A stretch of 64,000 nt of DNA from positions 136,242 to 200,241 of the forward strand of contig NZ_VEGI01000003.1 of the NCBI RefSeq assembly GCF_007679325.1. Direction: 5' to 3'. This document shows positions 28,075-36,665 of the stretch, piece by piece. Position 1 is the first letter of the stretch. Each line of letters opens with the position of its first letter. The position numbers were made by a program, and so were the translations under genes. The DNA comes from Arthrobacter sp. U41. GTDB taxonomy: Bacteria > Actinomycetota > Actinomycetes > Actinomycetales > Micrococcaceae. The notes below the pieces were generated by a model that searched no databases, had not been told where the DNA came from, and worked only from the letters and a program-made list of their open reading frames with translations.

Positions 28075-29823
28075 ATGGCCAAGGAACTTGCGACCCAGCT
28101 CATCGAACAACTTCAAGCCGCCGGCGTACAACGGATCTACGGGATTGTCGGCGACAGTCTCAACCCGATTGTGGACGCCGTCCGGAAGACGGGTGGTGCC
28201 GCCAAGGGCGGGATCGACTGGATTCACGTCCGGCATGAGGAGGCCGCGGCGTTTGCGGCCGCGGCGGAGGCGCAGCTGACCGGCCGTCTGGCGGTGTGCG
28301 CCGGCTCTTGCGGGCCGGGGAACCTGCACCTGATCAACGGACTGTATGACGCCAACCGCTCCGGAGCCCCGGTGCTGGCCATCGCCTCGCACATACCCAG
28401 CAAACAAATCGGCAGCAGTTTCTTCCAGGAAACCCACCCGGACCGCCTCTTCAACGAGTGTTCGGTGTACTCAGAGCTGATCAGCACCGCCGAACAGGCC
28501 CCGAGGGTCATGCACAGCGCCATCCAGCACGCTGTCGCCCTCCGGGGCGTCGCCGTCGTGACCCTTCCCGGTGACATCGCGGACCTGGAGGCGGCAGCTC
28601 CAACCCCTGCCCCCGCAGCGTTCCGCCCGGCGGTGCTGGTGCCGGACCCCGCCAGCGTTCGGGAACTGGCCGAGGCCATCAACGCTGCGGACAAGGTGGC
28701 GATCTTCGCCGGTGCCGGCGTCGAGGGGGCGCACGGCGAGGTCATTGCACTGGCGGAAGCCGTGAACGCCCCGATCGGGCATTCGCTTCGCGGCAAGGAC
28801 TTTATGCAGTACGACAACCCCTATGACATCGGCATGACGGGGCTGCTGGGCTACGGCGCAGCCGCCGAGGGGATCGAGGACGCCGATCTGCTGATCCTGC
28901 TCGGCACGGATTTCCCCTACGACCAGTTCCTGCCGGGAACCCGCACGGCGCAGGTGGACCGGGCCGCGCAGAAACTGGGCCGCCGGACCGACGTCGACGT
29001 CGCGGTCCACGGCGACGTGCTGCCCACCCTCGCGGCCCTGATGCCCTTGATCCAGCCGAAGAAAAGCCGCCGCTTCCTCGATGCGATGCTTAAGAAGCAC
29101 GACCGGCTGATGAACAAGGCCGTCGGCGCCTACACGCGCAAAGTGGAAACCAAAGAGCCGATCCACCCCGAATACGCGGCGTCGGTGCTTGACCAGGTGG
29201 CGGCGAAAGACGCGATCTTCACCGCGGACACGGGCATGTGCAATGTCTGGACCGCCCGGTACATCAATCCGCTGGGAACCCGGCGGCTGATCGGGTCCTA
29301 CCTGCATGGTTCCATGGCGAACGCGCTTCCCCATGCGATCGGCGCCCAACTGGCTTACCCCGGACGCCAGGTGGTGTCGGTCTCGGGCGACGGCGGACTG
29401 TCGATGCTGCTGGGGGAGCTGATCACCGTTGCCGCGCACCGGCTCCCGGTCAACGTGGTGGTGTTCAACAACTCCACCCTGGGTATGGTCAAGCTGGAGA
29501 TGCTGGTGGACGGGCTCCCGGACTTCGGTGTGGACGTGCCCGACGCCAACTATGCCGCGGTGGCCCGCGCCCTCGGCTTCCACGCGGTCCGCGTCACCGA
29601 CCCGTCCCGCATCGAGGCCGCGTACCGGGAAGCCTTCGCGCACCCCGGACCGTCGCTCGTGGAGCTCATCACGGACCCCAAGGCGCTGTCCCTCCCGCCG
29701 AAGATCAAGGGCGCCCAGGTCCTGGGCTTCGCGACGGCGATGTCCAAGGTGGTCCTCAACCGCGGCACCGGCGAGGCCGTCAGCATGGCGCGGAGCAACC
29801 TGCGCAACATCCCGCGACGCTGA
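28075..29823 (+). CDS. poxB: Pyruvate:quinone oxidoreductase (pyruvate dehydrogenase, cytochrome/ubiquinone type)
   Basis: 582 aa. ThDP/FAD enzyme that decarboxylates pyruvate to acetate and CO2 and passes electrons to the membrane quinone pool. The catalytic Glu is in VRHEEAAAFAA, the FAD domain spans about 190-330, and the ThDP motif SGDGGLSML ... VVFNNSTLGM is near 435-470. The C-terminal region (FATAMSKVVLNRGTGEAVSMARSNLR) is like the membrane-binding tail of PoxB. ATG 28075 is chosen because the family begins here (AKELATQLIEQL); about 200 in-frame codons upstream are not PoxB-like. Confidence 0.92.
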   Translation: MAKELATQLIEQLQAAGVQRIYGIVGDSLNPIVDAVRKTGGAAKGGIDWIHVRHEEAAAFAAAAEAQLTGRLAVCAGSCGPGNLHLINGLYDANRSGAPVLAIASHIPSKQIGSSFFQETHPDRLFNECSVYSELISTAEQAPRVMHSAIQHAVALRGVAVVTLPGDIADLEAAAPTPAPAAFRPAVLVPDPASVRELAEAINAADKVAIFAGAGVEGAHGEVIALAEAVNAPIGHSLRGKDFMQYDNPYDIGMTGLLGYGAAAEGIEDADLLILLGTDFPYDQFLPGTRTAQVDRAAQKLGRRTDVDVAVHGDVLPTLAALMPLIQPKKSRRFLDAMLKKHDRLMNKAVGAYTRKVETKEPIHPEYAASVLDQVAAKDAIFTADTGMCNVWTARYINPLGTRRLIGSYLHGSMANALPHAIGAQLAYPGRQVVSVSGDGGLSMLLGELITVAAHRLPVNVVVFNNSTLGMVKLEMLVDGLPDFGVDVPDANYAAVARALGFHAVRVTDPSRIEAAYREAFAHPGPSLVELITDPKALSLPPKIKGAQVLGFATAMSKVVLNRGTGEAVSMARSNLRNIPRR

Positions 29824-29856
29824 CAGCCGGTCCCACGGTCCTCGCCGGGTCCGCCT

Positions 29857-29924
29857 CCGATTCGACGGTTCCGTGCGCGTTCGACGGCGGGATGCGTCGA
29901 ACGGGCAGGGAACCGTCGAAACGG
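29857..29924. repeat. 68-bp palindromic element, copy A
   Basis: Two 30-bp arms (29857-29886 and 29895-29924) pair with three mismatches around an 8-base loop. The outer arm sequence CCG(A/T)TTCGACGGTT recurs in two other 68-bp elements at 36598 and 37664. It lies 33 bp after the poxB stop, so it may also end that transcript. Confidence 0.85.
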
Positions 29925-30059
29925 TCGGGCGGCACCCTCAACAATCGGCGTCAAATCGTAACCTGTGCGTGGTCGCTCTTTTCCGGGCCCGCTGGTTGAC
30001 TGGCCCTAGGCGGATCCCCGCCCTTCCACTATCGCTGTTGTGCGGGTCTCGGGGGCGCG

Positions 30060-31334
30060 ATGAAACAGAGGATCTCGGCGCGGTTCGTCGCCGCGGGTGC
30101 GGCCATTGTGCTGGCCTTGACGGCCTGTTCCTCTTCGCCGCCGGCGATGTTGAAGGCCGACGGCGTCGAGCGCGTTTCGGCGGAAGGGTCCGCCTACCCG
30201 GCCGAGTTTGCCCAGCTTAGGGCGTCGGCGCGGATGCTGGGCGCCGCGCTTCTGGCAGACGGCGGGAATGCCGGAAACGGAAACGTGGTTTCGTCCCCGG
30301 GCAGCCTGCTGATCGCCCTGGCCTTGCTGCGGGCCGGCGCATCCGGCCCAACCGCTGCCGAGATGGACAGCGTGCTGGGCCTCCCCGCGGAGCATCGCGA
30401 CGAAGCCCTGAACGCGCTGTTGGCATCCTTGGAAACCTTCGACGGCGACCCCGGCTCGGTGGATGAAAAGAACCCTCCGCGCCGGCCGGTCCTGCACACG
30501 GCAAACGGCTTGTTCGTGGACAAGGGCGAGCCTACGGGGGAGGGCTATCTGCAGTCCCTGGCCCGCTTTTACGGAACCGGTGTGTACCCGGTGGACTTCC
30601 AGGATGAGGCGGCCACCAAACCGGCGATCGACGCTTGGGTGAACCAGAACACCGGCGGACGGATCAAGAGAGGGCCCGCGAAGTATGACCGTAGAGACAC
30701 GTTCAGCGTGCTCAACGCCGTGTACTTCGCCTCGGCGTGGAAGGTCCCCTTCGACCCGGCCGACACCGCCGATCTGCCCTTCACCACGCCCGACGGCGGG
30801 CAGGTTTCCGTCCCCACCATGTCGGGCGTTCAGGACCTTGCCTTCGCCCAGAGTGCAGGCTGGCAGGCGGCGGAGCTGCCCTATGCCGAGGGGTTCGTGA
30901 TGCGGCTCGTGCTGCCGGATGCCGGGGCCTCCATGCCCGGACCGCAGGAAGCCGCCGACGCCGCCCTGGCCCTTGACGCCGCCGCCCCGGCTCCCGTGCA
31001 GATCTTCTTGCCACGGTGGGACCACAAGAACGACTTTGAACTGCGTAAAGTCTTCACTGACCTGGGCCTGCAGGAAATGCTCCACACCGAGACCGACTTC
31101 AACGCAATCCAGCGCGGCCTCAAGATCCAAGCGGCAGGGCAGTCCGCCACGATCACAGTGGCGGAGAAAGGCACGGTTGCCGCTGCCGTGACCCAGATCA
31201 ACGCGCGGGCCGTCAGCGGCGTGGCAGCGACGACGGTGATCCATTTTGACCGGCCGTTTCAGTACGAAATCATCCATGCCGAGACCGGGCTGCCCCTATT
31301 TATGGGCAGGGTGTCCGATCCCCGCTCATCTTGA
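30060..31334 (+). CDS. Secreted serpin-family lipoprotein
   Basis: 424 aa. Lipoprotein signal with lipobox ALTAC, Cys23. The mature part has the serpin fold landmarks: NVVSSPGSLLIALALL near the start, TANGLFVD, LNAVYFASAWK, and the reactive-centre hinge EKGTVAAAVT beginning at Glu369, followed by an exposed loop and the C-terminal FDRPFQYEIIHAETGLPLFMGRVSDP. Small Ala/Val residues in the hinge fit an inhibitory serpin that inserts its loop after cleavage. It would act outside the membrane against extracellular or surface serine proteases. No partner protease is adjacent. Confidence 0.9.
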   Translation: MKQRISARFVAAGAAIVLALTACSSSPPAMLKADGVERVSAEGSAYPAEFAQLRASARMLGAALLADGGNAGNGNVVSSPGSLLIALALLRAGASGPTAAEMDSVLGLPAEHRDEALNALLASLETFDGDPGSVDEKNPPRRPVLHTANGLFVDKGEPTGEGYLQSLARFYGTGVYPVDFQDEAATKPAIDAWVNQNTGGRIKRGPAKYDRRDTFSVLNAVYFASAWKVPFDPADTADLPFTTPDGGQVSVPTMSGVQDLAFAQSAGWQAAELPYAEGFVMRLVLPDAGASMPGPQEAADAALALDAAAPAPVQIFLPRWDHKNDFELRKVFTDLGLQEMLHTETDFNAIQRGLKIQAAGQSATITVAEKGTVAAAVTQINARAVSGVAATTVIHFDRPFQYEIIHAETGLPLFMGRVSDPRSS

Positions 31335-31336
31335 GA

Positions 31337-31457
31337 CGCTCCCTCAGATTCTGCAGGGAAAAACCCAACGCTGCCTCAGCACGTGCGGGGGCGTCCGTAC
31401 AGCACCTGCCAGACCTGAGGGAGCGCCCGGACGGTAGCTGCCAGACCTGAGGGAGCG
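31337..31457. repeat. Intergenic repeat: exact 20-bp direct repeat with an inverted partner
   Basis: CTGCCAGACCTGAGGGAGCG occurs at 31406-31425 and again at 31438-31457. The reverse complement of its last 11 bases is at 31337-31347, so either copy can pair with the left arm. Lies between the convergent serpin and kinase genes. Confidence 0.75.
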
Positions 31458-31476
31458 ACTGGGGGAGGGATGAGGG

Positions 31477-32358
31477 TTAGCGCGGGCCGCCCTGCCAGAG
31501 CGCGTCGAACGGCGCGCCCGAGGCCACCCGGTTGCGGATTCCCGCGGTCACAAACGTCTTGGCCGTCCGGGCAGCCTCGAGCGGCGTCGCACCCTTGGCC
31601 AGCTCGGCGGTCACGGCGGCCGCCAGCGAGCAGCCGGCACCGGACACCGCCACGTCGCCCACCTTCGGGGCGGACAGGACCTCCAGCGTCTCGCCGTCGT
31701 AGTAGACGTCGACGGCGTCCGGCCCGGCCAGGCGCACGCCGCCCTTGGCGAGCACCGCGGCACCGCTGAGCTCGTGGATCCGGACCGCGGCGGCCTTGAG
31801 CGATTCGAGGTCGGTGATTTCAAGTCCGGAGAGGGACTCTGCCTCGAAATGGTTCGGTGTCACGAACGTGGCCAGCGGCAGGATCTGCGCTTTAAGGGCC
31901 TGGTCCGTGTCCAGTGCGTGGCCGGGCTCCTGGCCCTTGCAGATCAGCACCGGATCCAGGACCACATTCTCGAAGGCGGAGCGGGCCAGCGCCTCGGCGA
32001 CGGTGGAAATCGTCGCCGGACTGCCCAGCATGCCGATCTTCACGGTGTCCAGAACCGACGGTGCGCCGGACGCGGCACCGTAGGCCGCCGTCGTTGCCTC
32101 CAGCTGGTGGGCGATGACCTGCTGGTCGACCGGGACGAAGCGGTGGTTCCAGTTGTCCTGCGGATCGAAGGACACGATGCAGGTCAAGTTGGCGATGCCG
32201 AACACGCCCAGCTCCTGGAAGGTCTTCAGATCGGCCTGCGCGCCGGCGCCGCCGGTCGCTTCGGAGCCGGCGATGGTCAGGGCGACGGCGGGACCGGCCG
32301 CGGCGTCGTTGTGGGCGGGGGCCGCCAAGGCGGCGGAGTCAGAGGCGGTGGAAGTCAT
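31477..32358 (-). CDS. pdxK: Pyridoxine/pyridoxal kinase (PdxK, ThiD-like ribokinase fold)
   Basis: 293 aa. Ribokinase-fold kinase with TIAGSEATGGAGAQADLKTF and C-terminal SGAGCSLAAAV that holds the anion hole and catalytic base region. Details such as DPQDNWNHRFVPV, DPVLICKG and TAGIRNRV follow Bacillus PdxK more than ThiD, so vitamin B6 salvage (pyridoxine and related vitamers to 5'-phosphates) is preferred over hydroxymethylpyrimidine phosphorylation. The first 25 residues are a low-complexity N-terminal extension. Single gene between serpin and a transporter. Confidence 0.8.
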   Translation of the reverse strand: MTSTASDSAALAAPAHNDAAAGPAVALTIAGSEATGGAGAQADLKTFQELGVFGIANLTCIVSFDPQDNWNHRFVPVDQQVIAHQLEATTAAYGAASGAPSVLDTVKIGMLGSPATISTVAEALARSAFENVVLDPVLICKGQEPGHALDTDQALKAQILPLATFVTPNHFEAESLSGLEITDLESLKAAAVRIHELSGAAVLAKGGVRLAGPDAVDVYYDGETLEVLSAPKVGDVAVSGAGCSLAAAVTAELAKGATPLEAARTAKTFVTAGIRNRVASGAPFDALWQGGPR

Positions 32359-32500
32359 GGTCCCATCCTGCCACTACCGGAAAACCGCCCGCATTGTGCG
32401 GATGACCAATATGAACAAAACGCAAGTGTTCCGGATCACCGCTAATAAGGTGGCGGACGGTGTTGCTTTCTTGCGGCGCCGGATCCAGGAAGGTTCATTG

Positions 32501-33913
32501 ATGAGCACCCAGCTGTCCGAATCGGCACAGACCAGACGAGCCGTAAGCAATATTCTCAAAGGCTCCGCCGGCAATCTCGTTGAGTGGTTCGACGTCTATA
32601 TCTACACGGCATTCTCCGCCTACTTTGCCGTCCACTTCTTCAGCTCCAAGGACCCGCTGCAGAGCAATCTGGAAGCGATGGCCGTTTTCGCCGTTACGTT
32701 CCTGATGCGCCCGATTGGAGCGTGGTTCTTTGGTCGCTACGCGGACCGCAACGGCCGGAAGGCCGCGCTGACACTGAGTGTCACCATGATGTCGGCAGGC
32801 TCCTTCGCGATTGCCCTCCTCCCCACCAAAGATGTCATCGGCATCTGGGCTTTGGTCCTTCTAGTACTCATCCGACTGCTGCAGGGGTTCTCAGTCGGCG
32901 GAGAGTACGGTACGAGTGCCACGTACATGTCAGAAGCCGCTACCGCCAAGCGCCGCGGCTTTTTCTCCAGTTTCCAGTACGTCACCCTCATCGGCGGGCA
33001 GATGTTGGCGTTGCTGGTGCTCGTTGTCCTGGAGCAGACCCTCGGCAAGGACGTCCTGAGTGAATGGGGCTGGCGGATTCCGTTCGCAATCGGCGGCGTT
33101 GCTGCGCTCGTGGTCTTCTGGATCCGCCGGTCCATGGAGGAAACAATCTCTGTGGAGCAGGCTGCCGCCGCCAAGGCCGGGGCGGCCGGAGGTGAAGCCC
33201 AGCCGGGAACCTTGAAGCTGCTGTTCACACAACACTGGAAGTCCCTGCTGATCTGCATCGGCGTCACGTTGGGCGGCACGATGGCGTTCTACACCTATAC
33301 CAACTTCACGCTGTCTTTCATGCAGAACACGAGCGGTATTCCCAAAGAAAGCACCTCCGTTATCAGCTTCTGGGCACTGTTCATCTTCATGCTCCTGCAG
33401 CCGATATACGGCATGATTTCGGACCGCGTTGGCCGTAGGCCGCTGCTGCTCTGGTTTGGAATCAGCGGCGTGCTGCTGACCTGGCCGCTGCTGTCCGCGC
33501 TGGCCGGGACCAAGGACCCGTTCACCGCGTTCCTGCTCATGATGGGCGGCCTACTCATTGTCGGCGGCTATACGTCGATCAACGCCCTTGTGAAGGCCGA
33601 ACTGTTCCCGGCCTCCATTCGTGCCCTCGGCGTTGGCCTCGGCTACGCCATTGCCAACTCGCTATTCGGCGGCACCACGCCACTGGTGGGGGCGGCGTTC
33701 CAGAAAGCCGGTCAGGTGGAAGTCTTCTTCACCTACATCACTGTGGGCATCGGCATTTCGCTGCTCGTTTACATCTTCGCGCTGAAGAACAAGAAGTCCA
33801 CGCACTTGGACCACGAACAGGGCCACGCCTGGGCGCCCGCGGTTTCCCCGGTTTCCCCGGGCGACGGTCGCCTGGACGACGACAAGGACCTCGTCGACGC
33901 CTCGCGCCGCTAG
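32501..33913 (+). CDS. MHS-family (metabolite:H+ symporter) MFS transporter, alpha-ketoglutarate-permease-like
   Basis: 470 aa, about 12 membrane segments. MHS hallmarks: GNLVEWFDVYIYTAF near the start and RPIGAWFFGRYADRNGRK between helices 2 and 3, then QGFSVGGEYGTSATYMSE. This pattern is closest to KgtP-type dicarboxylate transporters. The AGGAAGG ribosome site supports ATG 32501; the open frame to 32114 is inside the divergent kinase gene. Substrate probably a small organic acid. Confidence 0.88.
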   Translation: MSTQLSESAQTRRAVSNILKGSAGNLVEWFDVYIYTAFSAYFAVHFFSSKDPLQSNLEAMAVFAVTFLMRPIGAWFFGRYADRNGRKAALTLSVTMMSAGSFAIALLPTKDVIGIWALVLLVLIRLLQGFSVGGEYGTSATYMSEAATAKRRGFFSSFQYVTLIGGQMLALLVLVVLEQTLGKDVLSEWGWRIPFAIGGVAALVVFWIRRSMEETISVEQAAAAKAGAAGGEAQPGTLKLLFTQHWKSLLICIGVTLGGTMAFYTYTNFTLSFMQNTSGIPKESTSVISFWALFIFMLLQPIYGMISDRVGRRPLLLWFGISGVLLTWPLLSALAGTKDPFTAFLLMMGGLLIVGGYTSINALVKAELFPASIRALGVGLGYAIANSLFGGTTPLVGAAFQKAGQVEVFFTYITVGIGISLLVYIFALKNKKSTHLDHEQGHAWAPAVSPVSPGDGRLDDDKDLVDASRR

Positions 33914-33945
33914 GGCCACCGGCCGCTCGCGAACGGGCGGCGCTT

Positions 33946-34005
33946 ACGACGGCGGGTTGGCCGGCTACGGAACGCACGTTCCGGGAGCCGGCGGCCCGCC
34001 GTCGT
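33946..34005. terminator. Compound hairpin between convergent transporter genes
   Basis: Outer arms around 33946-33966 and 33986-34005 pair almost fully (ACGACGGCGGG with CCCGCCGTCGT at the ends), and an inner perfect 6-bp stem CGGAAC/GTTCCG at 33968-33983 sits in the loop. Suited to stop transcription from both sides. Confidence 0.65.
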
Positions 34006-34064
34006 CGTTAATGCGGGCGGTGCCGGGGCGGCGCTGCTGCTGGGCTGCTGCCGTTCAGCGGGAG

Positions 34065-34847
34065 CTACTGGGCGTTGTCTGCGAACCGCAACTGCAGGAT
34101 CGTCGCGGTGGTGCCTGCCATGAACGTCCCCGCCAGCACCACGTAGCTGCCGGCCGTGAGCGTGTCGACCGGGTCCGCCACCATTCCGATCAGCAGCGGG
34201 ACGATCGAGTAGGGGAACCACTCGGCCCAGCCGGTTCTGCCGAACAGGTTTCCCAGGGCGAGCATCACAAGGGAGAAGGCAATGGGGGCCACCTCACCGC
34301 GGCTCAACACGGCGATCCAGGCAACCACGGGAGCGAGCAGGAAGGATATCGACGCTGCGAGCAGCACGTTTGCCAGGCCGGTAGCTGCCAGCTCGGCAGA
34401 GAATTTCGGCAGCCCCATCGCAAATCCGATCGCCATCGCCTCGGCGAGGACGAGGACGATGAGGGCCATCCACCACACAGCCGCGACCGCAAGCTTGGCG
34501 ACGGCGAACCAGTGACGGGCCACGGGCAGCGCGAGCATGTTCTTGGCGGTGGCGTCGCTGTACTCCCGGCCGAACAAGTAGGCGACGATGAACGCCAGCA
34601 GGAGCATCCCGCCAATGCCAAAGATCAGGGTGAGCATGTAGAAGTATTCGGGCCACGTTGCCTCGAGGCCAGCGAGGCTCGCTTTGGTGCCTACAAGCCC
34701 CAGCTGGGCCGCCCGCCCTGGCTCGCGCACGATCCACATGAACAGCGCTATGCCGAGCGGCATCATCGCGAGCACCGCCAGGGTGGCCCAGGTCGCCTTG
34801 GCACGGTGGAGCTTCATGAATTCGGTGGCGAGAACCTGGCCGAACAT
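34065..34847 (-). CDS. ABC-2-type permease
   Basis: 260 aa with about six membrane segments. Start LATEFMKLHRAKATW is typical of ABC-2 / bacitracin- or lantibiotic-immunity permeases (BcrB-like), as is GREYSDATAKNMLALPVARH. It pairs with the ATPase encoded just upstream, with 1-nt overlap. Exported substrate unknown; families of this kind often protect against membrane-active peptides. Confidence 0.87.
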   Translation of the reverse strand: MFGQVLATEFMKLHRAKATWATLAVLAMMPLGIALFMWIVREPGRAAQLGLVGTKASLAGLEATWPEYFYMLTLIFGIGGMLLLAFIVAYLFGREYSDATAKNMLALPVARHWFAVAKLAVAAVWWMALIVLVLAEAMAIGFAMGLPKFSAELAATGLANVLLAASISFLLAPVVAWIAVLSRGEVAPIAFSLVMLALGNLFGRTGWAEWFPYSIVPLLIGMVADPVDTLTAGSYVVLAGTFMAGTTATILQLRFADNAQ

Positions 34848-35650
34848 CAGGCCACCGGACCCTTGGCTGCCTCGCCCGTGCGCGCGAGGAAATACCGCTC
34901 CAGGTCCAGCGTCAGCAGCGCCTGTTCGCGTTCTTCCGGGGTGTAGGCGTCGGCGGCGAAGGAGCGTGCCTTCGCCGCGAGGTCCTCGCGCGACGACTCC
35001 TCGATGAGGCGGCCGTTGTGGATGATGCCGATACGGTCGGCAAGATGGGCCACCTCGGCAAGGATGTGGCTCGACATAAAGACGGTGACGCCGCGTTCGC
35101 CGGCGAGTGAGCGAAGGAGATCGCGGATCTCGACGATGCCGGCCGGGTCGAGGCCGTTGGCGGGCTCGTCGAGCACCAGCAGTTCGGGGGAGTGCAGCAG
35201 CGCGCGGGCGAGCGAGAGGCGCTGCTTGTTGCCGAGCGAGAGCTGCCCGGCGCGCCGCCCGGCGTACGGGCCCAGGCGGAGCAGCGTGATCGAGTCCTCC
35301 ACCGACCCCGGCGGTGAGCCGGTGAGGCGGCGCTGAATGTCGAGGTTTTCGCGCACAGTGAGGTTGGGGTAGGCGGTGGCCGTCTCGACAAGGAATCCGA
35401 CGCGCGAGAACATGTTCGTCTCACCGGGGACCATGCGCTGGCCGAGTACGGTTACTTCTCCGCCGCTCGGTCGGATCAGACCGAGCAACATACGGATTGT
35501 GGTGGTCTTTCCCGCCCCGTTCCTGCCAAGGAATCCGTAAATTTCTCCGCGGCGGACGTCGAGGTTCAGCGAGTCGACGGCGGTGACGTCGCGGTACCGC
35601 TTGACGAGGGCGCGCGTGGAAACTGCGGTGGCAGGATGGGTCTCCTCCAT
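34847..35650 (-). CDS. ABC transporter ATP-binding protein (BcrA/CcmA type)
   Basis: 267 aa. Walker A GRNGAGKTTT, signature LSLGNKQRLSLA, Walker B LLVLDEPANGLDPAG and H-loop MSSHILAEV. Pairs with the ABC-2 permease. Resembles the drug/antibiotic-peptide exporters of the BcrA class. No regulator or two-component system is adjacent. Confidence 0.9.
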   Translation of the reverse strand: MEETHPATAVSTRALVKRYRDVTAVDSLNLDVRRGEIYGFLGRNGAGKTTTIRMLLGLIRPSGGEVTVLGQRMVPGETNMFSRVGFLVETATAYPNLTVRENLDIQRRLTGSPPGSVEDSITLLRLGPYAGRRAGQLSLGNKQRLSLARALLHSPELLVLDEPANGLDPAGIVEIRDLLRSLAGERGVTVFMSSHILAEVAHLADRIGIIHNGRLIEESSREDLAAKARSFAADAYTPEEREQALLTLDLERYFLARTGEAAKGPVA

Positions 35651-35883
35651 GGCCCCATCCTGCCACCACGCCCGGAGCGTTCACAGAGCGGGTATTCACA
35701 GCCGGCCGAGGACGGGTTCGGGTTCTGGCGGCAGCCGGTTCGTGTGCCTGCGCGGGGTGAGAGAATGGAAGACGGTTCCCGCGGCCAGCCCGCCAGGAAC
35801 CATCCAGTGCTAATACAGCCGGCCGCCGTGTTGTCCTCCATGAGGATCCGGGCGCCGAGCGAACCACTACGAATGGAACACCC

Positions 35884-36579
35884 ATGACTTCCGCCAAAAC
35901 CATGCCGGCCGCAGCCCCGCCAAAGTTCGCTTCCATCGGCTCCCCGTACTTCGGCATCATGCTCGCTGCCATGGCCGTGGTGCTGATCCTGTCCAACATC
36001 GGGGCATCGAAAGGCGTCGCAATCGGCCCGATCATCACCGACGGCGGCTTCTTCCTCTTCCCGCTGGCCTACATCCTGGGCGATGTCATCAGCGAGGTCT
36101 ATGGCTTCAAGGTGGCGCGCAAGGCTATTTTCACCACGTTCGCGCTGTCCGTCTTCGCGTCGCTCTGCTACTGGGTCATCATCGCGCTGCCGGGCTTCGA
36201 CGACGATTTCGGCGCCGCCAAGCAGTCCGCTCTGGAAGGCGCCCTGGGCCCGGTCCCGCAGATTGTGCTCGCCTCGCTGCTGGCGTTCCTGGCCGGACAG
36301 ACGATCAACGCCTGGATCCTGGTGAAGATGAAGGCGCGCACGGGGGAGAAGTCCCTCTGGGCACGCATCATGGGTTCGTCAGTGGCCGGTGAGTTCGTGG
36401 ATACCCTGATTTTCTGCAGCATCGCGGCTTCCGTTATCGGAATTACCGACGTCGGCACGTTCGTGAATTACGTCGCTGTGGGCTTCCTCTACAAGACCCT
36501 CGTGGAGTTCCTCTTCGTCCCGGTCACGGCGGGCGCGATCGGCTGGATCAAGAAGCGCGAACCGAGCTACGGGGCGTAG
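35884..36579 (+). CDS. yhhQ: Queuosine-precursor transporter (VUT/YhhQ family)
   Basis: 231 aa. About six membrane segments with the family's conserved LSNIGASKG, TDGGFFLFPLAYILGDVISEVYGF and SVAGEFVDTLIFCSIA. This family takes up preQ0/preQ1 or related bases. The tgt gene lies 1.2 kb away on the other strand, and both fit salvage of queuosine precursors. A 233-bp region upstream contains no riboswitch I can identify. Confidence 0.9.
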   Translation: MTSAKTMPAAAPPKFASIGSPYFGIMLAAMAVVLILSNIGASKGVAIGPIITDGGFFLFPLAYILGDVISEVYGFKVARKAIFTTFALSVFASLCYWVIIALPGFDDDFGAAKQSALEGALGPVPQIVLASLLAFLAGQTINAWILVKMKARTGEKSLWARIMGSSVAGEFVDTLIFCSIAASVIGITDVGTFVNYVAVGFLYKTLVEFLFVPVTAGAIGWIKKREPSYGA

Positions 36580-36597
36580 GGGTTCCTTGTACCTCCG

Positions 36598-36665
36598 CCG
36601 TTTCGACGGTTCCGTGCCCACTCGACGCGGCCAACCGTCTAGCCGCCGCGGAACCGTCGAAACGG
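36598..36665. repeat. 68-bp palindromic element, copy B
   Basis: Outer arms 36598-36614 and 36649-36665 pair perfectly over 17 bp; the centre is less symmetric. Same outer motif and same exact length as copies A and C. It begins 19 bp after the yhhQ stop, and its right part encodes the last eight codons and stop of the AbiEi-like gene. Confidence 0.85.

Noticed and set aside
35651-35883. preQ1 riboswitch upstream of yhhQ
   Set aside because: The context invites one, but no preQ1 aptamer core could be recognised in the 233-bp leader.
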